Source of the DNA: an uncultured Pelagimonas sp.
GTDB lineage: Bacteria; Pseudomonadota; Alphaproteobacteria; Rhodobacterales; Rhodobacteraceae
Direction of reading: 5' to 3'
Length of the DNA stretch: 64,000 bases
Assembly: GCA_947499735.1 (NCBI GenBank)
Contig: CANMPP010000001.1
Span: 868,001-932,000 of the forward strand
Shown in pieces: positions 54,239-63,221 of the stretch (within the stretch, counting starts at the first letter, position 1; every line of letters begins with the position of its first letter). A model generated the notes under the pieces. It saw only the letters and a list, made by a program, of their open reading frames with translations, searched no databases and had not been told where the DNA came from. The position numbers and the translations under genes were made by a program.

Positions 54239-54248
54239 GTTACCTACT

Positions 54249-54266
54249 CTTAGGAGTATTCCTAAG
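54249..54266 (+). other. Hairpin just after the VPLPA-CTERM gene
   Basis: CTTAGGA/TCCTAAG with a GTAT loop, 10 bases after the stop. No T-run follows, so it is likely an mRNA 3' stabiliser rather than a terminator. Confidence 0.35.
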
Positions 54267-54278
54267 GTGTAAAATTCG

Positions 54279-54313
54279 AAATATGCGGTGCATTTGCGCC
54301 GCATATTTTTTGT
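54279..54313 (+). terminator. Terminator of the VPLPA-CTERM gene
   Basis: A 10-bp stem AAATATGCGG/CCGCATATTT followed by a T-run. Confidence 0.85.
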
Positions 54314-54328
54314 TTTCTAGTGTCTACG

Positions 54329-54366
54329 AAAAAGCGCGCCCATGATATGTCACGGGCGCGCTTTTT
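54329..54366. terminator. Bidirectional terminator, arsH side
   Basis: A 13-bp stem AAAAAGCGCGCCC/GGGCGCGCTTTTT with a 12-base loop, 21 bases after the arsH stop on the minus strand. Confidence 0.85.
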
Positions 54367-54386
54367 GGATCTCGGTCAGATAGAAG

Positions 54387-55112
54387 TTAATCAGCGGCCT
54401 TGCTTTGATTCACGCGTTTTGACAGCGCTTCGCGGCTTTCGACACGTTCTGAATAGCGATCGACAAGATGATCCTTGATGTCGCGTGTCAGCAACGTGAA
54501 CTTCATCAACTCCTCCATCACATCCACAATACGATTGTAATAGGGCGAGGGTTTCATCCGTCCATCTTCGTCAAATTCGTCCCAGGCTTTGGCGACAGAA
54601 CTTTGATTGGGGATGGTCAGTAAACGCATCCAGCGTCCCAAAATCCGCATTTGGTTCACCGTGTTAAAGCTTTGAGAACCACCGCAAACTTGCATAACAG
54701 CCAAGGTTTTACCCTGTGTCGGACGTACGCCACCCAGGGTGAGAGGGATCCAGTCAATCTGCGCTTTCATGATCGATGTCATCGCACCATGGCGTTCTGG
54801 AGAAGACCAAACCATACCTTCGGACCACATGACCAAGTCGCGCAATTCGCTGACTTTCGGATGTTCTGCGTCCACCGCGTCTGGCAAGGGCAGATCGCGG
54901 GGATCAAAGAAACGGACCTCAGCCCCCATCTTTTCCAGAACACGACCTGCTTCTTCTGCGCTAAGGCGGGAAAAACTGCGTTCGCGTAGCGATCCGTAAA
55001 GGATCAAAATGCGCGGTTTATGTGTGCTGCGTGGGGCGTCAATTAACGCGGACCCATCTGGAACAACCAGTTCCGTATTTTCTGGATCAGCCAACGCGTT
55101 CACCTTTTTCAT
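54387..55112 (-). CDS. arsH: Arsenical resistance flavoprotein ArsH
   Basis: 241 residues. ArsH signatures: [24 protein letters not shown] (FMN-binding), [40 protein letters not shown] and a long C-terminal helix. ArsH is an NADPH-dependent FMN reductase that oxidises organoarsenicals and can reduce quinones. It overlaps the arsC end by 26 bases, so the two are co-expressed. No arsR, acr3 or arsB is visible. Confidence 0.93.
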   Translation of the reverse strand: MKKVNALADPENTELVVPDGSALIDAPRSTHKPRILILYGSLRERSFSRLSAEEAGRVLEKMGAEVRFFDPRDLPLPDAVDAEHPKVSELRDLVMWSEGMVWSSPERHGAMTSIMKAQIDWIPLTLGGVRPTQGKTLAVMQVCGGSQSFNTVNQMRILGRWMRLLTIPNQSSVAKAWDEFDEDGRMKPSPYYNRIVDVMEELMKFTLLTRDIKDHLVDRYSERVESREALSKRVNQSKAAD

Positions 55113-55509
55113 TCAGGATCATGTCACCGTCTTCTTTAAGCAGTGGACCCTCTGGCCAGTTTTCCAGAACATCCAAAACAGCATCCGACGGACGGCACAG
55201 TTTGACGCCTTTTTTCGTGCACACGATGGGGCGGTTTACAAGCACTGGATGTTCCAACATGGCATCCAAAAGCGCCTCATCACTGACGGATTCATCTAGC
55301 AATCCCAGCTCTTTAGCGGGTGATTTTGAGGTGCGCAAAGCCTGACGTGGTGTCAGGTCAGCCGCTGCAAACAAAGCTTGCAACTGGGGGCGTGTCCAGC
55401 CAGCTTTGATGTATTCGACGACGGTTGGTGCGTAACCAGCTTTTTTGATGATGTCCAAAACATTACGGGACGTTCCGCATTCTGGGTTGTGAAAGATGAC
55501 GACTGACAT
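55087..55509 (-). CDS. arsC: Arsenate reductase, glutaredoxin-coupled
   Basis: 140 residues. Catalytic Cys11 in NPECGTSRN matches the R773-type ArsC, and the [15 protein letters not shown] segment contains the conserved Arg triad region. It reduces arsenate to arsenite using glutathione and glutaredoxin. It heads an arsC-arsH operon, with candidate operator repeats in its upstream region. The exporter must be elsewhere. Confidence 0.93.
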   Translation of the reverse strand: MSVVIFHNPECGTSRNVLDIIKKAGYAPTVVEYIKAGWTRPQLQALFAAADLTPRQALRTSKSPAKELGLLDESVSDEALLDAMLEHPVLVNRPIVCTKKGVKLCRPSDAVLDVLENWPEGPLLKEDGDMILNEKGERVG

Positions 55510-55517
55510 GATTTCTC

Positions 55518-55581
55518 TCGCGTTGTGATTTTACTTTTTGTATTACGCGAAATTTGGAAATACAAGTTGAGTGCTGTATTT
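55518..55581 (-). promoter_or_regulatory. Inverted repeats upstream of arsC
   Basis: Two inverted repeats: TCGCGT/ACGCGA (55518-55523 and 55545-55550) and AAATACA/TGTATTT (55558-55564 and 55575-55581). They lie in the promoter region of arsC and could bind an ArsR-type repressor encoded elsewhere. Confidence 0.35.
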
Positions 55582-55639
55582 TGGCATGTAAGTATCATCA
55601 AGCCAACGGATCAAACGTCAAGACTGGCCTGGCAGCGGG

Positions 55640-56221
55640 TTATGGGGTCGGAAAACCTTGCTCCAAGTGACACCATTCCACAATTTTCAGATAGGTCGCA
55701 CTAAAACCTGCCAGTGAAAACGTGTCGGGCGCGAACGCGTGTTCGTCAGGCCGAGAAACAATGAATGTCGCCGTTGTTCCTTGGCGGAAAAAATCAACCA
55801 AATCAGCTACAAAGCCAGTCGTTAGGCTGGCGCCAACCATAAAGCGATCATAAGGATCCATGCCGTCGAAATATGCGATCTCGGGCCCAAGGCCGCTGTT
55901 ACGGCCATCAATGAGCAAAGAAAATAGATCACCTTGCTGTAAGGCGGGGGGGAGGTTGGAATAGGTGATCGGCAAATAGCTGACGTCAGCGTTATAGCCG
56001 CGCTCATCAAGTGTGATTTCGAAGGTTCCATCGCCATCACCCCCCGTCGCCAGTCGGCAGCGGCCATGAGAATAGGATGCGCGCCAATCCTTATGTTTCC
56101 AAACTTTTTCTGGATCAGACAAAGCCATGCCAGTGCTGGCGGGCACACAGTATAAAGACGCAAGAAGCATGGGCACGGCAAAGCGCTGGAATGCGCGTTT
56201 ATGCAATGTGTAAAAAGTCAT
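55640..56221 (-). CDS. Exported protein of unknown function (193 residues)
   Basis: 193 residues with a GGGGA ribosome site 8 bases before the ATG at 56221. A signal peptide (RFAVPMLLASLYCVPASTGMA) is followed by a region with WKHKDWRASYSHGRCRLATGGDGDG and a late Cys (EWCHLEQ), so a disulfide is possible. I recognise no family. The N-terminal WRA..CRLATGG stretch weakly recalls the invasion-associated locus B type of periplasmic proteins, but that is not firm. The gene stands between arsC and ssb on the same strand. Confidence 0.6.
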   Translation of the reverse strand: MTFYTLHKRAFQRFAVPMLLASLYCVPASTGMALSDPEKVWKHKDWRASYSHGRCRLATGGDGDGTFEITLDERGYNADVSYLPITYSNLPPALQQGDLFSLLIDGRNSGLGPEIAYFDGMDPYDRFMVGASLTTGFVADLVDFFRQGTTATFIVSRPDEHAFAPDTFSLAGFSATYLKIVEWCHLEQGFPTP

Positions 56222-56290
56222 GAAGCGGTCCCCTATGGCGGTTCCATAGGTTCATCATGATCCTGTTAATAAACGGTGATATCTAACAAA

Positions 56291-56316
56291 AAACCCAGCG
56301 GACTATCGCTGGGTTT
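56291..56316 (-). terminator. Terminator of ssb
   Basis: AAACCCAGCG/CGCTGGGTTT with a 6-base loop and TTTTTG following on the minus strand. Confidence 0.85.
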
Positions 56317-56353
56317 CAGGATTTTATGGGAAACCAATCTGGTTTCGACAGTT

Positions 56354-56869
56354 CTAGAACGGAATTTCATCGTCCAAATCACGGCTTGGTGCGCGGGATG
56401 GGCCTGAGCCGCCACCACCATAGCTGTCACCCTGTGGGCCTGGATCATAACCACCTTGGTCGTATCCACCACCACCGCTGCTGCCGCCACCAAATCCACC
56501 GCCGGATCCGCCACCGTCACGGCCATCCAGCATGGTCAGGGTTGAACCAAATCCTTGTAGGACCACTTCTGTGCTGTAACGGTCTTGGCCAGATTGATCT
56601 TGCCATTTGCGTGTTTGCAACTGGCCTTCAATATAAACTTTGGATCCTTTGCGCAGGAATTGTTCGGCGACACGGACCAGACCTTCGTTGAAGATGGCCA
56701 CACTGTGCCATTCGGTCTTTTCACGTCGTTCGCCCGTATTGCGGTCTTTCCATGTTTCAGATGTTGCAATACGCAAATTGCAGACCTTACCGCCATTTTG
56801 GAACGATCTTACTTCTGGGTCTCTTCCCAGATTACCCACCAAAATGACCTTGTTGACGGAACCTGCCAT
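56354..56869 (-). CDS. ssb: Single-stranded DNA-binding protein
   Basis: 171 residues. OB-fold start [20 protein letters not shown], then [33 protein letters not shown]; a long Gly-rich linker ([17 protein letters not shown]) leads to the acidic C-terminal tip DLDDEIPF that contacts partner proteins. It covers ssDNA in replication, repair and recombination. I found no LexA box in its upstream region; the shared intergenic region has a DnaA box. Confidence 0.97.
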   Translation of the reverse strand: MAGSVNKVILVGNLGRDPEVRSFQNGGKVCNLRIATSETWKDRNTGERREKTEWHSVAIFNEGLVRVAEQFLRKGSKVYIEGQLQTRKWQDQSGQDRYSTEVVLQGFGSTLTMLDGRDGGGSGGGFGGGSSGGGGYDQGGYDPGPQGDSYGGGGSGPSRAPSRDLDDEIPF

Positions 56870-56960
56870 GCTGCACCTCGCGAATCTGTCGGCTTTTATC
56901 CGCCAGATGCTATACCAGAGCGCCCCGAGCTATAAGGGGGGATAGGGGTGGGCTTGGCTG

Positions 56961-56969
56961 TTATCCACA
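56961..56969 (+). promoter_or_regulatory. DnaA box
   Basis: TTATCCACA, an exact consensus DnaA box, in the divergent ssb / Slt intergenic region, 92 bases upstream of ssb and 78 upstream of the Slt-type gene. A single 9-base match can be chance. Confidence 0.4.
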
Positions 56970-56985
56970 AATACCTTATATGCGA

Positions 56986-57001
56986 TTAAGGTTACATTAA
57001 C
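56986..57001 (+). promoter_or_regulatory. CtrA-binding box upstream of the Slt-type gene
   Basis: TTAAGGTTACATTAAC is an exact TTAA-N7-TTAAC, ending 45 bases before the transglycosylase ATG. Confidence 0.6.
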
Positions 57002-57046
57002 GAAATAAGGCCCAAGCGGGCCCGCATTTTTATAAGGTGATTGAAC

Positions 57047-57667
57047 ATGTTGCGAAATTTCGGGTTGATCTTGACGATGTACGGGACACTTTCGGCCATG
57101 GGATCTGGTGCTTTTGCCGCAGATACCAGCGCGACACCGCGAAAAAACCTGTTTGAATCTCAGGCTTCTGTGTTGGATCAGCGCGCTTCGGTGCAATACA
57201 GCAATTCGGTGCGCCTTCAGCCCAAAACATTTGTGACACCGACCACATGGGGATTTGCGCCCGAGGCCACGTCAGAGATCGTGCCACAATATCGCGGCAA
57301 ATATACCGGGCCTTATATCGAACTGGCCCGCGCGGCCGCCCGTAAAAACAGCGTGCCAGAAGATTTATTCCTGCGGCTGGTCAATCAAGAAAGCCGGTTC
57401 AATGCTAATGCACGTTCGAATAAAGGGGCGATTGGTCTTGCGCAGCTTATGCCGGCAACGGCCCGTTATTTGGGGGTGAACCCCAAAGATCCAGCGCAAA
57501 ATTTGGAAGGCGGCGCACGCTATTTGCGCGAGCAATATAACGAATTCGGATCCTGGCGTTTGGCATTGGCCGCTTATAACGCCGGTCCGGGTGCGGTGAA
57601 AAAATACGGTGGGGTGCCACCCTATCGTGAGACGAAGAATTACGTCAAAAAGATCCTTGGCAGCTAG
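57047..57667 (+). CDS. Slt-type lytic transglycosylase
   Basis: 206 residues from the ATG at 57047 (AAGGTG 7 bases upstream). Signal peptide ([23 protein letters not shown]). The SLT domain is clear: catalytic Glu in [57 protein letters not shown]. It is a small peptidoglycan transglycosylase. In Rhodobacterales similar enzymes belong to CtrA regulons that include flagellar or phage-like release functions; a CtrA box here supports such control. It converges with miaA. Confidence 0.92.
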   Translation: MLRNFGLILTMYGTLSAMGSGAFAADTSATPRKNLFESQASVLDQRASVQYSNSVRLQPKTFVTPTTWGFAPEATSEIVPQYRGKYTGPYIELARAAARKNSVPEDLFLRLVNQESRFNANARSNKGAIGLAQLMPATARYLGVNPKDPAQNLEGGARYLREQYNEFGSWRLALAAYNAGPGAVKKYGGVPPYRETKNYVKKILGS

Positions 57668-57674
57668 GATTGGT

Positions 57675-58601
57675 TTATAGCGTTGCGGCGTCCAAATGCG
57701 ACCAGTCCCGCATCCGTGCGCGAAACCAAGTGCGCTGGCGTTTGGCAAATTGCCGCGTCAGAATGCAGGATCGTTCGCGGGCCGTTTCGAGATCGATTTC
57801 GTCTTTGAGATAGGCGATCAACTCGCGTGCACCGATGGCTTTGGCAGAGGGTAGCCCCGCGTGCCATGTTGGCAAATTGGCTTCTGCCTCTTCCAAGGCG
57901 CCCGCTTTCAGCATCAGATCAAACCGGCGTTCAATGCGTGGTGTTAGCCAATCCTTTGGCGCATCAATGACCACGGGTTGAATGTCTTGCACCGACAGAC
58001 GGGGCGGGGGCGTTGCATCCTGCCAGGCCCGCAATCCTTTGCCGGTGCCTTTCAGGACCTCCCATGCACGCCGCACCCGGGCTGGGTTTTGTAGATCGAT
58101 CGCATCTCGCGTGTCCGCGTCTAGCTCGGCGATCATGTCAGATAGTCCCGAATTTTGAAGGATTTCATCACCTTGCGCGCGCCAGATAGGGTCGATTTCC
58201 GGGATCTGCGCCAATCCTTCGGTCAGGGCCATGAAATACAGACCAGTTCCGCCAATGATAATGGGTCTTTCGGATCCGCTTAGATAGGGATCTAGATCGC
58301 GTAACCATTCCCCGACTGAATAGGCCTGATGGCCGGGGACGTGGCCATATAGGCGATGGGGGGCTTGCGCTTCATCCTCTGGTGACGGGCGGGCTGTTAG
58401 AACCCGCCAATCGCCAAAGACCTGGATCGCATCAGCGTTGATGATCACGCCCCCTTGCGATTCGGCCAAAGCCAAAGACAGCGCAGATTTGCCACTGGCC
58501 GTCGGGCCCGCGATCAATACTGGCCGATCCGCGTCAATTGTTTTAATCCATTCCGCAATTGACCCGGAGTGGTGCAAAATGTTTGGATGAGCTTGTGCCA
58601 T
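57675..58601 (-). CDS. miaA: tRNA dimethylallyltransferase
   Basis: 308 residues from the ATG at 58601; a 45-codon upstream extension has no conserved content. P-loop GPTASGKSALSLALAE, INADAIQVF, LYGHVPGHQAYSVGEWL, GGTGLYFMAL and the C-terminal ILTRQFAKRQRTWFR are MiaA hallmarks. It adds a dimethylallyl group to A37 of UNN-reading tRNAs. Divergent from pyrH, separated by 164 bases. Confidence 0.95.
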   Translation of the reverse strand: MAQAHPNILHHSGSIAEWIKTIDADRPVLIAGPTASGKSALSLALAESQGGVIINADAIQVFGDWRVLTARPSPEDEAQAPHRLYGHVPGHQAYSVGEWLRDLDPYLSGSERPIIIGGTGLYFMALTEGLAQIPEIDPIWRAQGDEILQNSGLSDMIAELDADTRDAIDLQNPARVRRAWEVLKGTGKGLRAWQDATPPPRLSVQDIQPVVIDAPKDWLTPRIERRFDLMLKAGALEEAEANLPTWHAGLPSAKAIGARELIAYLKDEIDLETARERSCILTRQFAKRQRTWFRARMRDWSHLDAATL

Positions 58602-58765
58602 TGACGCTTTTGGTCCTGATCTATTTGCTTGGATGGCCGCTAAATGTGCAATACCCGGCAAAGTTGAAGAATTGACTCTCAAATCCTTGCATTGGCCCAT
58701 TGCGAAAAGCAGCGTTTTCCGCCATTCATGCGCCAATTTACCCTCTCATTCTTAAGGAGCGCAAT

Positions 58766-59500
58766 ATGCCCGACACCGATCTTAGCGCAGCATCGAAGTT
58801 CAACCGTGTCTTGCTCAAGATTTCAGGAGAGGCGCTGATGGGCGATCAGGGGTTCGGATTGCATCCCCCGACCGTTGAGCGGATCGCCCGTGAGGTCAAG
58901 TCGGTTCAAGAACTGGGTGTTGAGGTCTGCATGGTCATCGGCGGCGGCAATATTTTCCGCGGCTTGGCAGGCAGCGCACAGGGTATGGAGCGCACCACGG
59001 CGGACTATATGGGCATGCTCGCCACGGTGATGAACGCGCTTGGCATGCAATCTGCACTTGAAGGTCTGGGCGTGTATACGCGGGTGATTTCCGCGATCCC
59101 AATGGATCAGGTTTGTGAACCCTATATCCGCCGCCGTGCGGTGCGCCACCTTGAAAAAGGGCGGGTTTGCATTTTTGCTGCGGGTACGGGCAACCCTTAT
59201 TTCACAACAGATACTGCATCAACATTGCGCGCAACCGAGATGGGATGTGAGGCGATCTTTATGGGTAAACAGGTAGACGGCGTGTATGACAGCGATCCGA
59301 AAACCAACCCAGATGCAAAACGGTATGAGAAAATCACCTATGATGAGGCTTTGGTGAAAAACCTCAAAGTGATGGATGCATCCGCCATCGCGCTGGCCCG
59401 GGATAATTCCATGCCGATCATCGTGTTCTCTTTGGATGAACCAGGTGGGTTCCGCACAATTCTGGCCGGTCAGGGTACATTCACTCGCGTCGGGAACTGA
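58766..59500 (+). CDS. pyrH: Uridylate kinase
   Basis: 244 residues from the ATG at 58766 with AAGGAG 6 bases upstream; 22 extra upstream codons are excluded. [56 protein letters not shown] and [12 protein letters not shown] are characteristic. It phosphorylates UMP and is a hexamer regulated by GTP and UTP. It normally leads the pyrH-frr-uppS-cdsA-dxr cluster; here a regulator gene on the other strand separates it from frr. Confidence 0.96.
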   Translation: MPDTDLSAASKFNRVLLKISGEALMGDQGFGLHPPTVERIAREVKSVQELGVEVCMVIGGGNIFRGLAGSAQGMERTTADYMGMLATVMNALGMQSALEGLGVYTRVISAIPMDQVCEPYIRRRAVRHLEKGRVCIFAAGTGNPYFTTDTASTLRATEMGCEAIFMGKQVDGVYDSDPKTNPDAKRYEKITYDEALVKNLKVMDASAIALARDNSMPIIVFSLDEPGGFRTILAGQGTFTRVGN

Positions 59501-59529
59501 CCGCGTCTGTCATAAATATTCAAAATGCC

Positions 59530-59560
59530 AAAAGCCCGACATAGTCTGTGTTGGGCTTTT
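59530..59560. terminator. Bidirectional terminator between pyrH and the AraC-type gene
   Basis: AAAAGCCC/GGGCTTTT with additional inner pairing. A- and T-runs on both sides let it serve both convergent genes. Confidence 0.8.
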
Positions 59561-59564
59561 CTAT

Positions 59565-60719
59565 TTAGATTGCACGTTCTTCACGTGGGCTTTGTCCAAA
59601 TGCGCGTTTGTAGGATCTTGTGAAGGCCGAAGGCGATGCAAATCCTGTGAAACGCGCGATATCTGCAACCGACAGCGCCGTGGCCGTGACCAATTCGCGG
59701 GCATGATCTAGCCGCAATTCCAGATAGGCTTGTGCCGGGGTCGTTCCCAGAATTTTTTTGCAGCGCAAGCGCAGCTGTTTGGGGCTAAGGCCGATTTTTT
59801 CTGCGATTTCAGTCAGTGCGATTGGGGCATCTATCGTGTCGACCATAATGGCGCGCATTTTTGACAAGGCCGGATCACCTACAGCCCCGGAATGAGGGCG
59901 CGGCGAAGAAAAACCTTCGGTATTGGCTAATGGCATATCTATATCCTCTTTATGGTCACTTGGTTCGTGATGAAAACGTTTCTGGGCAGGCACATAGGCC
60001 GGATCCAATAGGTAGCGGGTTGATGGTGGCTCCATCAGGGCAAGCGCTGTATCTTCCTGGGGTTCCGCGATGATGCTTGCCGGTTCTGCGGGCTGAGGCG
60101 TTGCATCAGCTAACGCGGGTGCAGGCTGGTGCGCTTTTTCCGGCGGAGGCGCTGGCAGGTCGGCTTCTGGCGGGGGAACGTCCTGTTCGTCCTGTGGCCA
60201 TTTTTTGGAACGCGCCCAATGTGTCAACATGGCGTCAACCCCATTGGGGCCGGCCAGCATGAAATTTGCGTTGGTGATGAACCCGTCTGGTTCGTCACTT
60301 GGTGCATAAGCGTTTTCTACGTCAAAATAGTTGAGGTGCTTTAAGACGTCACCACCATGGCCAACTTCGCAGACAGCAGCACCGGCGCGCGAGGCAAATA
60401 GGATGAGACCGCGCAGTCCCATTGGCAAATATGCCATCGGGGTAGGTTCGGTACATAAAATCAACAAATCTATCGTATCAGCACCATCCCAATGCGCGCA
60501 GCTGGGCACGATTTGACGAGATCGAGAACATCGCACTGGTGCGTGTGTCAGCGTGCGAATCTCTAACTGGATGTTCGGAGCCATATTATCGGCCATTTGA
60601 GCCTGCAAAATATTCGCAATTTGACCATCCGGGGCTAAACAGCGACGAATTCTGGTCAGAATGTCACGGTCCATTCCCGGGAAAGCCACCAGGCAAATAC
60701 GAATTGTGGTGTCGGTCAT
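59565..60719 (-). CDS. AraC-type regulator with GlxA-like N-terminal domain
   Basis: 384 residues from the ATG at 60719; an upstream TTG would add 6. Residues about 1-170 resemble the GATase1-like sensor of GlxA-type regulators (IRICLVAFPGMDRD, LILCTEPTPMAYLPMGLRGLI, AAVCEVGHGG). A Pro/Ala-rich linker spans about 178-235 (VPPPEADLPAPPPEKAHQP). The C-terminal double HTH (about 285-384) reads IALTEIAEKIGLSPKQLRLRCKKILG and VADIARFTGFASPSAFTRSYKRAFGQSPREE. The linker is much longer than usual. It sits on the opposite strand between pyrH and frr; target genes are unknown. Confidence 0.82.
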   Translation of the reverse strand: MTDTTIRICLVAFPGMDRDILTRIRRCLAPDGQIANILQAQMADNMAPNIQLEIRTLTHAPVRCSRSRQIVPSCAHWDGADTIDLLILCTEPTPMAYLPMGLRGLILFASRAGAAVCEVGHGGDVLKHLNYFDVENAYAPSDEPDGFITNANFMLAGPNGVDAMLTHWARSKKWPQDEQDVPPPEADLPAPPPEKAHQPAPALADATPQPAEPASIIAEPQEDTALALMEPPSTRYLLDPAYVPAQKRFHHEPSDHKEDIDMPLANTEGFSSPRPHSGAVGDPALSKMRAIMVDTIDAPIALTEIAEKIGLSPKQLRLRCKKILGTTPAQAYLELRLDHARELVTATALSVADIARFTGFASPSAFTRSYKRAFGQSPREERAI

Positions 60720-60905
60720 GGACGCAATGCTTTTCAAACTCTGAACGTGGCCGCTACTTTCTCATGGAGTGGTTAACAAAACCTGCAAGCATAAACGTAA
60801 GTCTGACAACTGGCCTGCGGGCCTGTTGTCTTTCGCGGCTTGTGATATATAGAACCCCGCAAAGGCCTGAAACACAGGCAGGGGTAACTTGGCAGGGAAG
60901 CAGAT

Positions 60906-61469
60906 ATGTCCGAAGATTTTGAACTTGATACCGATGATTTGACACGCCGTATGGAAGGCGCGATGGGCAATCTGCGTACCGAATTTGCGTCTTTGCGAAC
61001 TGGCCGTGCGTCTGCTTCTATGTTGGACCCGATCACGGTTGACGCCTATGGCGCACCAACCCCATTGAACCAAGTCGGCACGGTCAATGTTCCAGAGCCA
61101 CGTATGGTGACACTGAACATCTGGGACAAAGCCCTTGTTGGACCAGCGGAAAAAGCCATTCGTGAAAGTGGTCTGGGGATTAACCCCCAATTGAATGGCA
61201 CGATCATTATGCTGCCGATTCCTGAATTGAACGAAGAACGTCGTCGCGAATTAAGTAAAGTGGCTGGCCAATACGCGGAAAGCGCCCGGGTTGCTGTGCG
61301 CAATGTCCGTCGTGATGGTATGGATCAGATCAAAAAGGCCAAAAACAATGGCATGAGTGAAGATGACCAGAAGCTGTGGGAAGGTGAAGTGCAAGAAATG
61401 ACTGACAGCTACATCAAGAAGATCGATGAGATGCTTGAGGGCAAGCAAGAAGAAATTATGCAGGTCTGA
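60906..61469 (+). CDS. frr: Ribosome recycling factor
   Basis: 187 residues. [49 protein letters not shown] and the C-terminal [20 protein letters not shown] are standard Frr. It splits post-termination ribosomes with EF-G. Because the AraC-type gene intervenes, frr must use its own promoter in the 186-base upstream gap. The ribosome site GGCAGGGAAGCAG precedes the ATG. Confidence 0.97.
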   Translation: MSEDFELDTDDLTRRMEGAMGNLRTEFASLRTGRASASMLDPITVDAYGAPTPLNQVGTVNVPEPRMVTLNIWDKALVGPAEKAIRESGLGINPQLNGTIIMLPIPELNEERRRELSKVAGQYAESARVAVRNVRRDGMDQIKKAKNNGMSEDDQKLWEGEVQEMTDSYIKKIDEMLEGKQEEIMQV

Positions 61470-61488
61470 CCTCGTTTATCCTGTTTTT

Positions 61489-61530
61489 AGGGCATTTTTT
61501 ATGCGGTGCATCTGCGGTCAAAATGCCTTT
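61489..61530 (+). terminator. Possible terminator of frr
   Basis: GGCATTTT/AAAATGCC with a large structured loop, 20 bases after the frr stop. A second hairpin CTTTAGG/CCTAAAG lies at 61549-61570. The T-run is weak, so read-through into uppS is possible. Confidence 0.35.
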
Positions 61531-61665
61531 AAAGACAATAAATCATTCCTTTAGGGTGCGAATCCTAAAGAATTGCACGAATTCCTTTAACTGGTTGCGC
61601 GCTGTGCCGCGTATCGACGCAGAAATGTTTTGTGAGAGATTAGGTTAAGGTGATAAGGGACATTT

Positions 61666-62391
61666 ATGGTTAAACAAATTCGCCAGACAGACGGCCCACG
61701 TCACATTGCGATTATTATGGACGGCAATGGTCGCTGGGCCACTCAACGGGGACGTCCCCGGTTGTTCGGTCATCACGCTGGCGCAAAACGGGTGCGCGAG
61801 ATTGTGGAGGCCTGTCCCGATCTTGGCGTCAAATATGTGACGATCTTTGCTTTTTCCACGGAAAACTGGAAACGCACGCAAACCGAAGTCACAGGAATTA
61901 TGAACCTCTTCCGTCGCTATATCACGCAGGAAGCGCAGGCTTTGCTGAAGGAAAACGTGCGTGTGCGGTTTATCGGCGATCGTCTGCGTTTGGACAAAAA
62001 ACTGATCAAGCTGATGGCTGAGCTTGAGGACATGACATCCCCATGTACAGGTGTGAACCTGACCATCGCGATCAATTATGGTGGGCGTGATGAAGTGGCG
62101 CGGGCGACCAAACGCCTGGCGCAAGAAGTACGCGATGGTCATCTGGACCCAGAAGATGTGAACGAGGAAACCCTTACGCGGTTTTTGGATACGCATGTTT
62201 TGCCAGATCCAGATTTGGTCATTCGCACAAGCGGTGAAGCGCGGATTTCTAATTTCCTTCTTTGGCAGTCGGCCTATGCGGAATATGAATTTGTCGATAC
62301 GCTTTGGCCAGATTTCTCGGCGCAGGAATTGGCCAAATTGGTGACGTCATATGGCAAGCGCGAAAGGCGCTTTGGTCGCGTTCTCGCATGA
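61666..62391 (+). CDS. uppS: Isoprenyl transferase (undecaprenyl diphosphate synthase)
   Basis: 241 residues. The motif HIAIIMDGNGRWATQRGRPRLFGHHAGAK, FAFSTENWKR, IAINYGGRDEVARATKRL and DLVIRTSGEARISNFLLWQSAYAEYEF are conserved. It makes the C55 carrier lipid for peptidoglycan. It overlaps cdsA by ATGA. The RTSGE.R.SNF block is the pyrophosphate-binding region. Confidence 0.96.
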   Translation: MVKQIRQTDGPRHIAIIMDGNGRWATQRGRPRLFGHHAGAKRVREIVEACPDLGVKYVTIFAFSTENWKRTQTEVTGIMNLFRRYITQEAQALLKENVRVRFIGDRLRLDKKLIKLMAELEDMTSPCTGVNLTIAINYGGRDEVARATKRLAQEVRDGHLDPEDVNEETLTRFLDTHVLPDPDLVIRTSGEARISNFLLWQSAYAEYEFVDTLWPDFSAQELAKLVTSYGKRERRFGRVLA

Positions 62392-63182
62392 GTTCTCTAT
62401 TGGACAAGTGGCGTGACCTGCATGTGCGGGTGATGTCTGCCATCGTCATGTTGGCCATCGCAGGTTTGGCTATTGGGCTGGGCAAGACAGTTTTCGCCGC
62501 ACTTATTGCCTGCGTCAGTGGGGTCATGTTTTGGGAATTGCAGACCATGCATCACCCCAAACGGCAATGGTTGGCCATTGTTCTTGCGGTCTGCATGGCT
62601 GCTATTGGGTTTCTAGCGGGATTTCAGGGCGGTCTGGTTGGGCCAAAAGCGATGTTTCTAGGGTTGGGTTTCTTACCAGTGCTCGCATTGGCCTCGGCCA
62701 ACGTGACAGGTCACCGCAAAACGGTTCTTGCCTATGGGTTTTGTTTGATTTGCGCCTGTCTGATGTTGCAGATCGTGTTGGTCTCAATTGGATTTGGGCT
62801 TTTGGCCATCTTATTGGGAACAGTCGTCATAACGGATATTGCAGGTTACTTTTTTGGCCGGTTTTTGGGTGGGCCCAAATTCTGGCCCAGCATCAGTCCC
62901 AAGAAAACCTGGGCGGGAATCCTAGGTGGATGGGGATGCGCCGGGGTGTTTGGCTGGTCTTTGGTCCATTTCGGGGATTTGCCGTTTTCGGTTGTCCCAA
63001 ACATCGTTCTCATGTCTTTTGCCTCACAACTGGGGGATATTGTGGAAAGTGCGATCAAACGTCGGGCTGATGTAAAAGACAGTTCAAATCTCATTCCCGG
63101 CCATGGCGGTTTCCTAGACCGGTTTGACGGCGTAATTGGCGCAACATTTGCTTTGATTGGCATTTTGGTTGTTCTTTTATGA
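62388..63182 (+). CDS. cdsA: Phosphatidate cytidylyltransferase
   Basis: 264 residues from the ATG at 62388 (ATGA overlap with uppS). Several membrane helices are followed by the CdsA signature SISPKKTWAGILGG...SQLGDIVESAIKRRADVKDSSNLIPGHGGFLDRFDG. It forms CDP-diacylglycerol for phospholipid synthesis. Part of the uppS-cdsA-dxr cluster. A 28-codon upstream extension overlaps uppS and is rejected. Confidence 0.95.
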   Translation: MSSLLDKWRDLHVRVMSAIVMLAIAGLAIGLGKTVFAALIACVSGVMFWELQTMHHPKRQWLAIVLAVCMAAIGFLAGFQGGLVGPKAMFLGLGFLPVLALASANVTGHRKTVLAYGFCLICACLMLQIVLVSIGFGLLAILLGTVVITDIAGYFFGRFLGGPKFWPSISPKKTWAGILGGWGCAGVFGWSLVHFGDLPFSVVPNIVLMSFASQLGDIVESAIKRRADVKDSSNLIPGHGGFLDRFDGVIGATFALIGILVVLL

Positions 63183-63221
63183 TAAAGCGATATGCCTTGA
63201 TGCAAAGGAAATAGGCAGGAT

